In this document: piece after piece, positions 9,066-16,497 of the stretch
Numbering within the stretch: the stretch's first letter is position 1
Layout: each line of letters opens with the position of its first letter
Assembly (NCBI GenBank): GCA_028695415.1
Contig: JAQVIY010000003.1
Span: 14,271-47,131, forward strand
DNA length: 32,861 nt
From: Minisyncoccota bacterium
GTDB taxonomy: Bacteria; Patescibacteriota; Minisyncoccia; Phycocordibacterales; Phycocordibacteraceae
Direction: 5' to 3'
Notes under the pieces: model-generated
What the model was told of the DNA's origin: nothing
The model's database searches: none
The model's input: only the letters and a program-made list of their open reading frames with translations
Translations under genes and position numbers: made by a program

Positions 9066-9090
9066 ATGAGCAAGGGTAACCCTTGCTCAT
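9066..9090. repeat. perfect 25-bp palindrome that also reads as a mini-ORF
   Basis: ATGAGCAAGGGT, a central A, and ACCCTTGCTCAT form exact 12-bp arms. The left arm starts with ATG, and the frame reads MSKGNPCS then TGA. A weak GGGAG lies eight bases before it. It may be an operator, a hairpin or a leader peptide. Confidence 0.6.
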
Positions 9091-9148
9091 GATAGGCTCA
9101 ATAGAGCGAAAAGTGCCCGGAAACCCCGAATGGTGGTATACTCCCCTC

Positions 9149-9385
9149 ATGAGGGGGCCCGATCTAGATAAGGAGCGCAGCGAAGAGAAGCATTCTCTCG
9201 CGGATTTCGTGAAGTTTTATAATGCTGGTTTGCCGGCGGGGTTCCCGCGTGCTACTGCCGCGCTTCTTACTGAATATCGCAGCAAGAACAAAGACCAATT
9301 CAAAGGCGGTTTCTGGTCCCTCGATCTCCACCGCAAGAAGTTCATGGATTGGTTGCCTGGCCACCTGAAATCGCTCAAGGCATAA
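9149..9385 (+). CDS. small conserved hypothetical protein (78 aa)
   Basis: A charged, soluble 78-residue protein with SLADFVKFYNAGLPAGFP and WSLDLHRKKFMDWLPGHL. The alternation of aromatic and charged residues suggests a small helical domain; I recall similar short proteins from CPR genomes but no function. The start at 9149 is chosen because TATACT (9137-9142) is exactly six bases upstream, the leaderless spacing seen elsewhere here. A longer reading from 9083 would run through the palindrome and the -10 box. It precedes the efflux operon, which has its own promoter. Confidence 0.75.
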   Translation: MRGPDLDKERSEEKHSLADFVKFYNAGLPAGFPRATAALLTEYRSKNKDQFKGGFWSLDLHRKKFMDWLPGHLKSLKA

Positions 9386-9391
9386 AAAGGC

Positions 9392-9420
9392 TTGCGGGCG
9401 CGCGGCGATGCTGATATACT
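9392..9420 (+). promoter_or_regulatory. promoter of the efflux operon
   Basis: TTGCGG (9392-9397), a 17-base spacer, TATACT (9415-9420). It is overlapped by the palindrome at 9417-9435. Confidence 0.7.
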
Positions 9421-9435
9421 TAGAGTATCTAAGTA
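9417..9435 (+). promoter_or_regulatory. probable MarR operator
   Basis: TACTTAGAGTATCTAAGTA is a perfect inverted repeat (8-bp arms, 3-base centre). It covers part of the -10 box and the expected transcription start, a position where binding would block initiation. MarR proteins bind palindromes of this size, and the operon ends in a marR gene, so autoregulation is the simplest reading. Confidence 0.75.
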
Positions 9436-9445
9436 ATTCATAGCT

Positions 9446-10726
9446 ATGCACGAACGAATCAGTGCCGTGTCGAACCATCTTTCAAAGCCCGTCGTCGCTC
9501 TTGGCGGCGCGGGCCTTATCGCTCTCGCCGCCATAGGCATCGCCTGGCAGGCGAGTGCGGTCACTCCCTCGGGGCAGTACGCCGCTGCGACCTTCGCTCC
9601 GATCACGGCTGTCGGCGGCGCGAGTTCCGACCTGTCATTCCAGATATCGGGACAGACGGTGAGTATTCCCGTGGTGATAGGGCAGAAGGTTTCTTCAGGC
9701 ACGACGCTGGTCGTGCTCGACCAATCGGCGCTTCTTGCGGGACGCGCGGGAGCGGTCGCGAATCTTGAGGCGGCACAGGCGCGGCTCGCAGCGCTCAAGG
9801 CGGGCACGCGCCCTGAACAGCTCGCTATCAATCAAACGACGGCAACTCAGGCCGAAGAGTCACTTCGAGATGCCGTGAGAAGCGCGTATATCGGTGCGGA
9901 TGACGCTATTCATAATAAAGCTGATCAATTTTTCACCGATCCGCGCACATCCTCAGCGGCGTTCTCTTTCACAGTTTCCGACAAAACACTTCAAAATACG
10001 GTCGAGACGGGGCGTGTCTCACTCGAGCCGATCTTGAGTGCGTGGAGCGCGCAGGTCAATAGTCCCGCATTTGCGACCAGCGACCCTCTCGCGGATGCAA
10101 AGCTCGCTCAGGCTAATCTCATACAAATCTCAGCATTCCTTGATACGGTTGCGTCAGCGCTCGCGAGAACTCCATCATCTTCTGCAGTACCTGCCGCGAC
10201 TCTTCAGGGGTATCAAACCACCATCAATACCGTACGCTTGAGCATCTCTAACTCCCTCAGTGCTATCACCGGTTCGGTAACGGCTCTCCAGAATGCGCAG
10301 GGTGCACTCGTGCTCGCACAGGTCGGTCCCACGGCACACGACATTGCGGCGGCACAGGCGGCGGTCGACGCTGCACAGGCGGCACTCCGCGGTATCGATG
10401 TCTCTCTGCGGCAGTCAGTACTGAGCGCACCGATCGCAGGCACTATTACCGCGCTCAATGTACACCTTGGTCAAACGGTTACTCCCGGACAGATCATCAT
10501 CTCGATAGAATCTTCCGGCGGAAGCTCGGACCGCGCGCTCGTCGTGCCCGCCAGCAGCATCATCAGAGATGGTGACCAGGTATTCGTGCTCGCACGAAGC
10601 GCTACTGGCTCTCCGGTCAAGACGATCGTCAGCGCTGGTCTTGTCGGCGATGACGGCATGACCGAGATCGTCTCCGGCTTGAACGAGGGGGATGAGGTTC
10701 TTACTTTTGGCTCAGCTGCAAAATAA
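9446..10726 (+). CDS. HlyD/RND-type membrane fusion (periplasmic adaptor-like) protein
   Basis: A 426-residue protein with one N-terminal membrane anchor (about 17-36). It continues with half of a lipoyl domain (SFQISGQTVSIPVVIGQKVSSGTTLVVLD), a long alanine- and glutamine-rich helical region (about 95-310) typical of adaptor coiled-coil hairpins, the second lipoyl half (LSAPIAGTITALNVHLGQTVTPGQIIISI) and a beta-barrel/membrane-proximal part ending EGDEVLTFGS. In Gram-negative bacteria such adaptors link a pump to an outer-membrane channel; in a likely monoderm CPR cell it may extend the pump through the cell wall. It is the first gene of a four-gene operon, one base before the next. Its leader is about 20 nt. 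Confidence 0.88.
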   Translation: MHERISAVSNHLSKPVVALGGAGLIALAAIGIAWQASAVTPSGQYAAATFAPITAVGGASSDLSFQISGQTVSIPVVIGQKVSSGTTLVVLDQSALLAGRAGAVANLEAAQARLAALKAGTRPEQLAINQTTATQAEESLRDAVRSAYIGADDAIHNKADQFFTDPRTSSAAFSFTVSDKTLQNTVETGRVSLEPILSAWSAQVNSPAFATSDPLADAKLAQANLIQISAFLDTVASALARTPSSSAVPAATLQGYQTTINTVRLSISNSLSAITGSVTALQNAQGALVLAQVGPTAHDIAAAQAAVDAAQAALRGIDVSLRQSVLSAPIAGTITALNVHLGQTVTPGQIIISIESSGGSSDRALVVPASSIIRDGDQVFVLARSATGSPVKTIVSAGLVGDDGMTEIVSGLNEGDEVLTFGSAAK

Positions 10727-10727
10727 T

Positions 10728-11345
10728 ATGACTTCTTCCCGAAAACGTCTCATCATCGTCATCTCCGGTGCGCTCTGTATCATTGCGGCCGGTGTAACCG
10801 CTGCATTCTTTATCACGGCGAACGGTCGTGTGGCGGTTGATACCGCAAGCATACAGGCGCCGCTTATCGGCCTCACTTCGACCGTGCCGGGGCGTCTTGA
10901 TGCGATATATGTGCACACGGGTGACACGGTCGCCGCGAACCAGCCGGTAGCCTCGGTCGGGACACAGGTCATAACGAGCAAGGTCGCCGGGCTCATCGTA
11001 TCGGTCAGCGATACGGTCGGTGCTCCGGTCGGTGCAGGGACGCCGATCGTTACGATGATCGACCCGACACAGTTGCGTGTCGTCGGGCGCATTGACGAGA
11101 CCAAGGGGCTCGCCGAGATACGCGTCGGCAACCCGGTCACCTTTACGGTCGATGCGTTCGGCGGTAAGGAGTTCACCGGCGTCATTGATGAAATAGCGCC
11201 GACCTCTAATCAGTCGGGTATCGTGTTCAATATCTCGAGTCAGCGGCAGATCCAGCAGTTCGATATCAAGGCGCGCTATGACACGAGTGCGTATCCGGAA
11301 CTGAAGAACGGCATGTCCGCTCGTTTGTGGGTGCGCACGAACTAA
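10728..11345 (+). CDS. short HlyD/EmrA-like membrane fusion protein
   Basis: A 205-residue protein with one membrane anchor (about 8-30). A compact lipoyl domain follows without a coiled-coil hairpin: IQAPLIGLTSTVPGRLDAIYVHTGDTVAANQPVASV, then SKVAGLIVSVSDTVGAPVGAGTPIVTMID. A barrel domain (LRVVGRIDETKGLAEIRVG to GMSARLWVRTN) resembles EmrA. It is shorter than EmrA (about 390 aa) because the hairpin is missing. It is translated one base after the upstream gene and seven before the pump, so it is probably a pump subunit. Having two different adaptors, one long and one short, in one operon is unusual. Confidence 0.85.
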   Translation: MTSSRKRLIIVISGALCIIAAGVTAAFFITANGRVAVDTASIQAPLIGLTSTVPGRLDAIYVHTGDTVAANQPVASVGTQVITSKVAGLIVSVSDTVGAPVGAGTPIVTMIDPTQLRVVGRIDETKGLAEIRVGNPVTFTVDAFGGKEFTGVIDEIAPTSNQSGIVFNISSQRQIQQFDIKARYDTSAYPELKNGMSARLWVRTN

Positions 11346-11352
11346 GAACGCA

Positions 11353-12879
11353 ATGAAGGGAGCACCTGAAACAAGAGCGGCTCATCGGCTCACTGGTCAT
11401 CCGTGGCTTGTTCTCGCGACGGTGATGGTGGGGACACTCCTCATCGGTCTCGATCGTACCGTCGTGAATCTTGCGATGCCGAAGATTATGGGTGATTTCG
11501 GCATCTCGGTCTCTACCGCCGCGTGGATCGCGACCGCCTACATCATCAGCAACGCCATTTTCGTGCCGGTGTTCGGCAAGCTTGGCGACCTCTACGGCAA
11601 CCGTATCATTTATCTCTGGAGCTTCATCGGCTTCATTATCGTCTCGGTGCTCGCCGGCCTCTCGTGGGATTTCAATTCGCTCGTCTTCTTCCGCGTGATC
11701 CAAGGGCTCGTCGGTGCCGCGGTCTATCCGGCCGCGATGTCGCTCATCGCGAAGTCGTTTGCCGACCCAAAGGCGCGTGCGCAAGCGCTCGGCATCTGGT
11801 CGTCGTCGTTTGCGGTTTCTGCGGTCATCGGCCCCTTGCTCGGCGGCTATCTCGTTGATAACTTCGCGTGGCGCTCGGTCTTTTTTATAAATCTTCCTAT
11901 CGGCATCCTAGGTCTCGCGATGACACTTTTCTTCCTCCCTCACGACCGACCGGGAGAGAAAGGCACCTTCGACTGGTTCGGTGCGATACTCCTCTCCGTA
12001 GCTATCACGAGCCTCGTACTCGTCGTTGATCGCGGGCAGGATTGGGGCTGGCTTTCCGCGGCAAGCACCCTCTGTTATGTGCTGACACTTGTTTTTGGTA
12101 CACTCGTGTACCTCTGGGAGACGCGGCACACGCACCCCATCATTGATTTCAAACTGTTTAGCAATCCGGTCATCGTCTCAGTGCTCGCCGTCTCCTTTAT
12201 CTCATTCGGCGGGATGATGGGCGCGATGTTTCTCCTGCCGGTCTTCGCACAAACATTTCTTCACTATTCCGCGACGCAAAGCGGCTATCTGTTCGTGCCG
12301 ATGGCGCTTTCGCTGCCGATCTTCGCACCTCTTGGAGCGAAAGCGGCACAAGCCTTCAATCCCCGATATTCGGTCGCATTCGGAATGGCGCTCTCTGCGC
12401 TTGGACTCTTCTTACTCGTGAATCTCGACCCAGCGATGACCTCGGTTGATTTTATTTTGCCGCTCGTCCTCTTCGGCGCGGGGCTCGGGCTCGGCATGGC
12501 GCCGCTTACGAGCGCGGCGACGAACGCCGTCCCGCTGGGTGAGGTCGGTATGTCCTCGGGGCTTTTGAACCTCACCCGCAACATAGGCGGCGCATTCGGT
12601 ATCGCTATCTTCGGCACCATTCTCGCCAATACGACCGAAGCGAATGTGCTTATGGTCGCACAGAACTCGCACATCATCGGCTCGACGCCGCTTATTCGCG
12701 CCGAGGCGGCTGAGCTTATCATCTTGAAGGCGGATATTCTCGCCTACAGCACGGTCTTCGTATACGCAGCGGGCGCGATGCTTCTCGGAGCACTGGTCGC
12801 TTTCTTTTTCTTGCGCACGACATCAAGCAAGGAGAGAGATATACCCGCAGAAGTGCTCGCCGAGGCTGCAGCAGGTTGA
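11353..12879 (+). CDS. MFS drug:H+ antiporter, DHA2 (EmrB/QacA) family
   Basis: A 508-residue transporter with about 14 predicted membrane segments, the DHA2 number. The first helix carries GLDRTVVNLAMPKI (motif D1). FGKLGDLYGNRII is motif A between helices 2 and 3, VIQGLVGAAVYPAAMSLI is the motif B region, and GPLLGGYLVDNFAWRSVFFINLPIG is motif C, the antiporter signature. Such pumps export hydrophobic drugs or metabolites using the proton gradient. With two fusion proteins upstream and marR downstream it forms a complete regulated efflux unit. The substrate cannot be told from sequence. Confidence 0.93.
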   Translation: MKGAPETRAAHRLTGHPWLVLATVMVGTLLIGLDRTVVNLAMPKIMGDFGISVSTAAWIATAYIISNAIFVPVFGKLGDLYGNRIIYLWSFIGFIIVSVLAGLSWDFNSLVFFRVIQGLVGAAVYPAAMSLIAKSFADPKARAQALGIWSSSFAVSAVIGPLLGGYLVDNFAWRSVFFINLPIGILGLAMTLFFLPHDRPGEKGTFDWFGAILLSVAITSLVLVVDRGQDWGWLSAASTLCYVLTLVFGTLVYLWETRHTHPIIDFKLFSNPVIVSVLAVSFISFGGMMGAMFLLPVFAQTFLHYSATQSGYLFVPMALSLPIFAPLGAKAAQAFNPRYSVAFGMALSALGLFLLVNLDPAMTSVDFILPLVLFGAGLGLGMAPLTSAATNAVPLGEVGMSSGLLNLTRNIGGAFGIAIFGTILANTTEANVLMVAQNSHIIGSTPLIRAEAAELIILKADILAYSTVFVYAAGAMLLGALVAFFFLRTTSSKERDIPAEVLAEAAAG

Positions 12880-12889
12880 TACTATATCT

Positions 12890-13348
12890 ATGACGAAACA
12901 CGCTGTTCACAAACATCAACATTCTCCTCGCGATATTGCGCGAGTGATAGCGCTGTTCTCCTCGGTGCGACGTACGATGCGCACCAGGCTCTTGCGCGGC
13001 AGGAAACTCGATCCCTCGACGTGGCTCCAGGTAGAGACGATGAAGTTTATCGCCGATACTGATGCGCCGAAGATGAAAGAGGTCGCTACGTATCTCTCTA
13101 TCACCGCACCGTCGGCGACAGCGCTCATCACCGAGCTTGTGAAGGGAGGGTTTGTCTCCTGTGCCGCTGACACAAACGATCGTCGCGCTTCGCGTCTCTC
13201 GCTTACTATGAAAGGGAAGACCGAGGTCAAAAAGGCTATCGCGCGCGGCAAAAAACTCCTCGAAGGTATGTTTTCCGGACTTTCGAAAACAGAACTCGAT
13301 GCGCTTATTCGCGCGCTCGAACAAATACAGAAGACTACCGAGAAATAG
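12890..13348 (+). CDS. MarR-family transcriptional regulator
   Basis: A 152-residue winged-helix regulator. TWLQVETMKFIADTDAPKMKEVATYLSITAPSATALITELVKGGFV is the helix-turn-helix with its recognition helix, and DTNDRRASRLSLTMKGKTEV is the wing with the DxRR signature of MarR proteins. The flanking helices form the dimer interface. It is the last gene of the efflux operon and probably represses it through the palindrome at 9417-9435 until a ligand binds. It ends two bases before the end of the convergent minus-strand operon, with no terminator between. Confidence 0.92.
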   Translation: MTKHAVHKHQHSPRDIARVIALFSSVRRTMRTRLLRGRKLDPSTWLQVETMKFIADTDAPKMKEVATYLSITAPSATALITELVKGGFVSCAADTNDRRASRLSLTMKGKTEVKKAIARGKKLLEGMFSGLSKTELDALIRALEQIQKTTEK

Positions 13349-13350
13349 CG

Positions 13351-14865
13351 CTAAGCAAAGCCGGGGAAATAATCGGTTTTGATATTGAAGCGAGAGACGC
13401 CCATATCGCGAAGCATCTTCTCAAAGGCAGTCACCATGCCGTGCGGGCCGCTAATATAAAATACGCGTTCCTTGTAGTCAGGCACCTCTTGCTCAATGAG
13501 CGCACGGTCTATGAATCCGTTGTGGGTGCCGAGGAGAGGGACCGGCTCATCGGTAAGCGCATACACCGTTTTCATTCCAATCTCCTGTGCGGCGCGATCG
13601 AAGACATTGCGATACGCGACTTCAGAAGCAGTTTTGTTCGAGTAGAGGAGCGTGACAGGACGCGTATCTTTCGTGTCGATAAGGTACTGCACCATGCTGC
13701 GGAAGGGGGTGACGCCGATGCCGCCAGCGATGAATACGAGTTTTTTCTTCTTGTCATTCGGCAAGACGAAATCGCCAGCAATGTGTGAGGCAGAGAGAGA
13801 CTCATTTGCGCGCATGCTCCAGAGCGCTCGCTTGAAGCTGCTTTCCGGCGCATAGAACTTCACCCCGAGACGAACGACCTTCTCAGTGGGCGAGGAGGCG
13901 ATAGTGAAGAAACGACGATTGCCACGATCGTCAGCAAACCGGTGTCCGAGCGTCCATTCCATATATTGACCCGCCTTGAAGCGGAGCGGCCGGTCGGGTG
14001 CAAAAATGAATTCGTACGTGCCCTCGGCTATCTTCGATCGTTGGACGAGCGTGAGGATGGGACGTCCCTTCGGGCTTACCGCATAGACGAACACATTACC
14101 GATAAGGAGCGCGAGCTCCGGCGAGAAGTAGAACGAGCCGAGGTGGATGTTCGGGGCGAAGAGAAAACCGACTATCGCTGCGTACGTGACGCGGAGCCAC
14201 CTCGAGGGAGGCATGGTCAACGGCTCGGTGAGCATGACGAGCGCGAGGAAGAAGAAGGCGGAATGGGACAAGGTTTGGAGGACCGGAGTAACAAGATTAC
14301 CCGTCGGTGCAGTGGCGAGAATAGTCGCGAATGCGACGAGTGTAAAAGAGGCAACAAGATCTTCACGGCGTATCTTTCGAACGATAAGGAACCCGCCAAG
14401 GATGACCAGCGGCAAGAGTGCCATACTGCCGCTTATCCACCATGTTGCAGACTGGTTCAATAGGAATGCGGAGAGCGTGACGCCGAATGCTGCGGGGTTG
14501 AAAATGTGTTTTTTCTCGAGAGCGAAGATATATTTCGATGCCATCGCCCACACCGAGGCGAAGATGAGGAATCCAATACCAGCATAATTGTCCGGACTGA
14601 CGGGCGTGATGATGAGCGCGAGGATGAGTCCGGTGATGTACACCGATTCCACGTTTGGTTCCGCAGAGAACACGCGTGCGAATAGCGCGTTGGTGAGCCA
14701 ACAGGTCGCGAGAATGAGTAGAGTCGAGAAGGCGAGATTTGCGGGATTGAAGGAGAGAAGCCCGAAGAAGCTCGCAAAAGCTGCGGCGATAAGCAACACG
14801 GCAAGGTACTGCAGGACGAGGCGGTACATCGTTATCTTGTTGAGAAAATCGTCAATGAATTTCAT
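13351..14865 (-). CDS. fusion of an NqrB/RnfD-like membrane domain with a FAD/NAD(P) reductase domain
   Basis: Residues 1-265 are a multi-helix membrane domain resembling NqrB/RnfD (ITGLILALIITP, HIFNPAAFGV, LALVMLTEPLTMPPSRW). Residues 270-504 are a ferredoxin-NADP reductase-like module: the FAD motif RRFFTIASSP (318-326), the pyridine-nucleotide motif IAGGIGVTPFRSM (379-391) and the terminal YISGPHGMV (470-478). The plausible reaction moves electrons from NAD(P)H through FAD into the membrane domain and on to the neighbouring FMN protein or a quinone. The usual NqrB/RnfD flavin-attachment motif (SGAT-like) is not clear; T193 in LVTPVLQTL is the nearest candidate. No NqrF-like [2Fe-2S] domain and no RnfA/C/E partners are present. 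The ATG at 14865 lies one base after the upstream stop; a longer frame would overlap that gene. Confidence 0.88.
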   Translation of the reverse strand: MKFIDDFLNKITMYRLVLQYLAVLLIAAAFASFFGLLSFNPANLAFSTLLILATCWLTNALFARVFSAEPNVESVYITGLILALIITPVSPDNYAGIGFLIFASVWAMASKYIFALEKKHIFNPAAFGVTLSAFLLNQSATWWISGSMALLPLVILGGFLIVRKIRREDLVASFTLVAFATILATAPTGNLVTPVLQTLSHSAFFFLALVMLTEPLTMPPSRWLRVTYAAIVGFLFAPNIHLGSFYFSPELALLIGNVFVYAVSPKGRPILTLVQRSKIAEGTYEFIFAPDRPLRFKAGQYMEWTLGHRFADDRGNRRFFTIASSPTEKVVRLGVKFYAPESSFKRALWSMRANESLSASHIAGDFVLPNDKKKKLVFIAGGIGVTPFRSMVQYLIDTKDTRPVTLLYSNKTASEVAYRNVFDRAAQEIGMKTVYALTDEPVPLLGTHNGFIDRALIEQEVPDYKERVFYISGPHGMVTAFEKMLRDMGVSRFNIKTDYFPGFA

Positions 14866-14866
14866 G

Positions 14867-15478
14867 TTATTTTTTCGCGAGCGCGAGCGCTGAAGTGAGC
14901 GACTCTTGGAATGCTTGGCTGGTGAACGTTGCGCCTGAGACGCCATTCACCCTTGCGCTCTGCGCCTGTATCGCTTCTTGAGTCAGAAGCGGCATTGCCT
15001 GATCATTGATATAGCGCGAGGTGCTGCGGTCGCTCGGATGTTGGAGGAACTGCACGTCGGCGAGCCTTCCGCTCGTTATAACCGCTTTTACCTGCACCGT
15101 GCCGTAGTACGCATCGACAGCATTGCCGACATAGGTGCCGTTTGCGTATTGGCCATTCGATTGTTGTGGTACCGGTGCTGGCGATGGTGTCGGAGTTGGG
15201 GCAGTCGTTGGGGAGGGAATGGGAGACGCGCCCGGCGCAGACATATTCAGTTCAGCGACCGTCTGCAAAAGCGCATCGTTTGCTGCCTTGTAGGATTGCG
15301 CAGGCGTGGTCGCCGCCGTTTGCGAGATGGGAGATTCAGCGCCCGCCGTGCTCTGCCATACGGCATACACAACAGAGACGATGATGAGTCCGAACGAGAG
15401 CACGAATTTGCTCACGAAAGAATCTTTGGTAGGAGGCATGCTTATATATATACGCTCGGAAAGCCCGTCACGTTTCAT
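14867..15478 (-). CDS. membrane-anchored FMN-binding protein (NqrC/RnfG-like FMN_bind domain)
   Basis: The 203-residue product has an N-terminal membrane helix (about 23-42), a proline/threonine/serine-rich linker (about 80-105) that would span the wall, and a C-terminal FMN-binding domain (about 110-203). SGATFTS (181-187) is the covalent flavinylation motif; T184 is the expected phosphoester attachment site. ApbE enzymes make this bond, and apbE is divergent from this operon at 22028. It should relay electrons outside the membrane from the fusion protein encoded one base downstream. The ATG at 15478 overlaps the upstream stop (TAATG). An ATG at 15439, preceded by TATATA seven bases away, would trim 13 residues and may be an extra leaderless start. 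Confidence 0.88.
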   Translation of the reverse strand: MKRDGLSERIYISMPPTKDSFVSKFVLSFGLIIVSVVYAVWQSTAGAESPISQTAATTPAQSYKAANDALLQTVAELNMSAPGASPIPSPTTAPTPTPSPAPVPQQSNGQYANGTYVGNAVDAYYGTVQVKAVITSGRLADVQFLQHPSDRSTSRYINDQAMPLLTQEAIQAQSARVNGVSGATFTSQAFQESLTSALALAKK

Positions 15479-16488
15479 TATGCGGCACTTTTGACGATAT
15501 TTGTAGGCGTTCCCGCTCTAAAACTGCGGATATTCTCGGTCGTGGTCGAGAGGATACGCTCAACGGCTTCTTGCGTATTGAAGGCGAGATGCGGCGTCAC
15601 GATGACGCGCGGGTGCTCAATGAGATAATGATTTTCAAGCAGAATACGCAATTCTTCTTCTTTCGGGTGAGGTGAGGCGAGAAGCGCTGTCGGGTCGGCG
15701 AGATCGCCTTCCTCTTCGAGCACATCGAGCGCGGCACCGGCGAGCGTACCAGACTTGAGCGCCTCGACAAGCGCGTCGGTCTCGACGACTGCGCCGCGTG
15801 CGGTATTGATGAGATAGGCGCCTTTTTTTATCGAACCGATATTTTCTTTGTTGATGAGGTGGTGGGTGTGTTCGTTGTAAGGGACATGGAGCGTGATGAT
15901 ATCAGACTGTGCGAGAAGCTCGGAGAGAGGGGTATAGGTAAAGTGCGCCGCTTTCGCCTTCGCTTCGTCGGGATGCGTTTCAAAGCCGAGCACGTTCATA
16001 CTGAACCCATTTGCCATCTTGATGACATGCATGCCGATATGACCGCAGCCGATAACGCCGAGCGTCTTGCCCGCGAGGTCGAAGCCGCGCAGATCTTTTG
16101 GCGAGAAGGTGCCGGCGCGCACACGCTCATCCGCGTCGATAATGCGGCGCGAGAGGGCGAGAAGGAGAGCAAACGCGAACTCGGCGACGGTGTTCTCGCC
16201 GTAGAAGGGGACGTTCACGACGGTGATACCTCTCGCCGCCGCTCTCGCGAGGTCGATGTGGTCGTAGCCGGTCGAGCGGGTGGCGATGAGTTTCAGAGCG
16301 GGGAACCGGCTCATCTCTGCTTCGCCGATAGGCGACTCGATAAACGTACAAAGCACGTCAGCATCGGAATCAGCGAGGTCGGGAAGCGCACCGAGCGATT
16401 CGGCATGGAAAACGACATTCTCTCCCGCCAGCTTCTCTCGTATAAACGTCTCTTCCCACGCTTCGCCCGAAAAATAATGAATCTTCAT
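15478..16488 (-). CDS. D-isomer-specific 2-hydroxyacid dehydrogenase
   Basis: A 336-residue NAD-dependent dehydrogenase with the catalytic domain split around a Rossmann fold. GVIGCGHIGMHV is the dinucleotide-binding turn, followed by an acidic residue after VLGFE, which favours NADH. The catalytic triad is visible: Arg in NTARGAVV, Glu in LDVLEEEG, His in VTPHLAF. STGYDHIDLA is the substrate-side signature. D-lactate dehydrogenase (pyruvate to D-lactate) and hydroxypyruvate/glyoxylate reductase are both possible. PEP synthase and glycerate kinase in the same operon make either fit. It starts nine bases after the enolase stop; I chose ATG 16488 over the GTG six bases earlier. Confidence 0.9.
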   Translation of the reverse strand: MKIHYFSGEAWEETFIREKLAGENVVFHAESLGALPDLADSDADVLCTFIESPIGEAEMSRFPALKLIATRSTGYDHIDLARAAARGITVVNVPFYGENTVAEFAFALLLALSRRIIDADERVRAGTFSPKDLRGFDLAGKTLGVIGCGHIGMHVIKMANGFSMNVLGFETHPDEAKAKAAHFTYTPLSELLAQSDIITLHVPYNEHTHHLINKENIGSIKKGAYLINTARGAVVETDALVEALKSGTLAGAALDVLEEEGDLADPTALLASPHPKEEELRILLENHYLIEHPRVIVTPHLAFNTQEAVERILSTTTENIRSFRAGTPTNIVKSAA

Positions 16489-16497
16489 GAGCACAGT

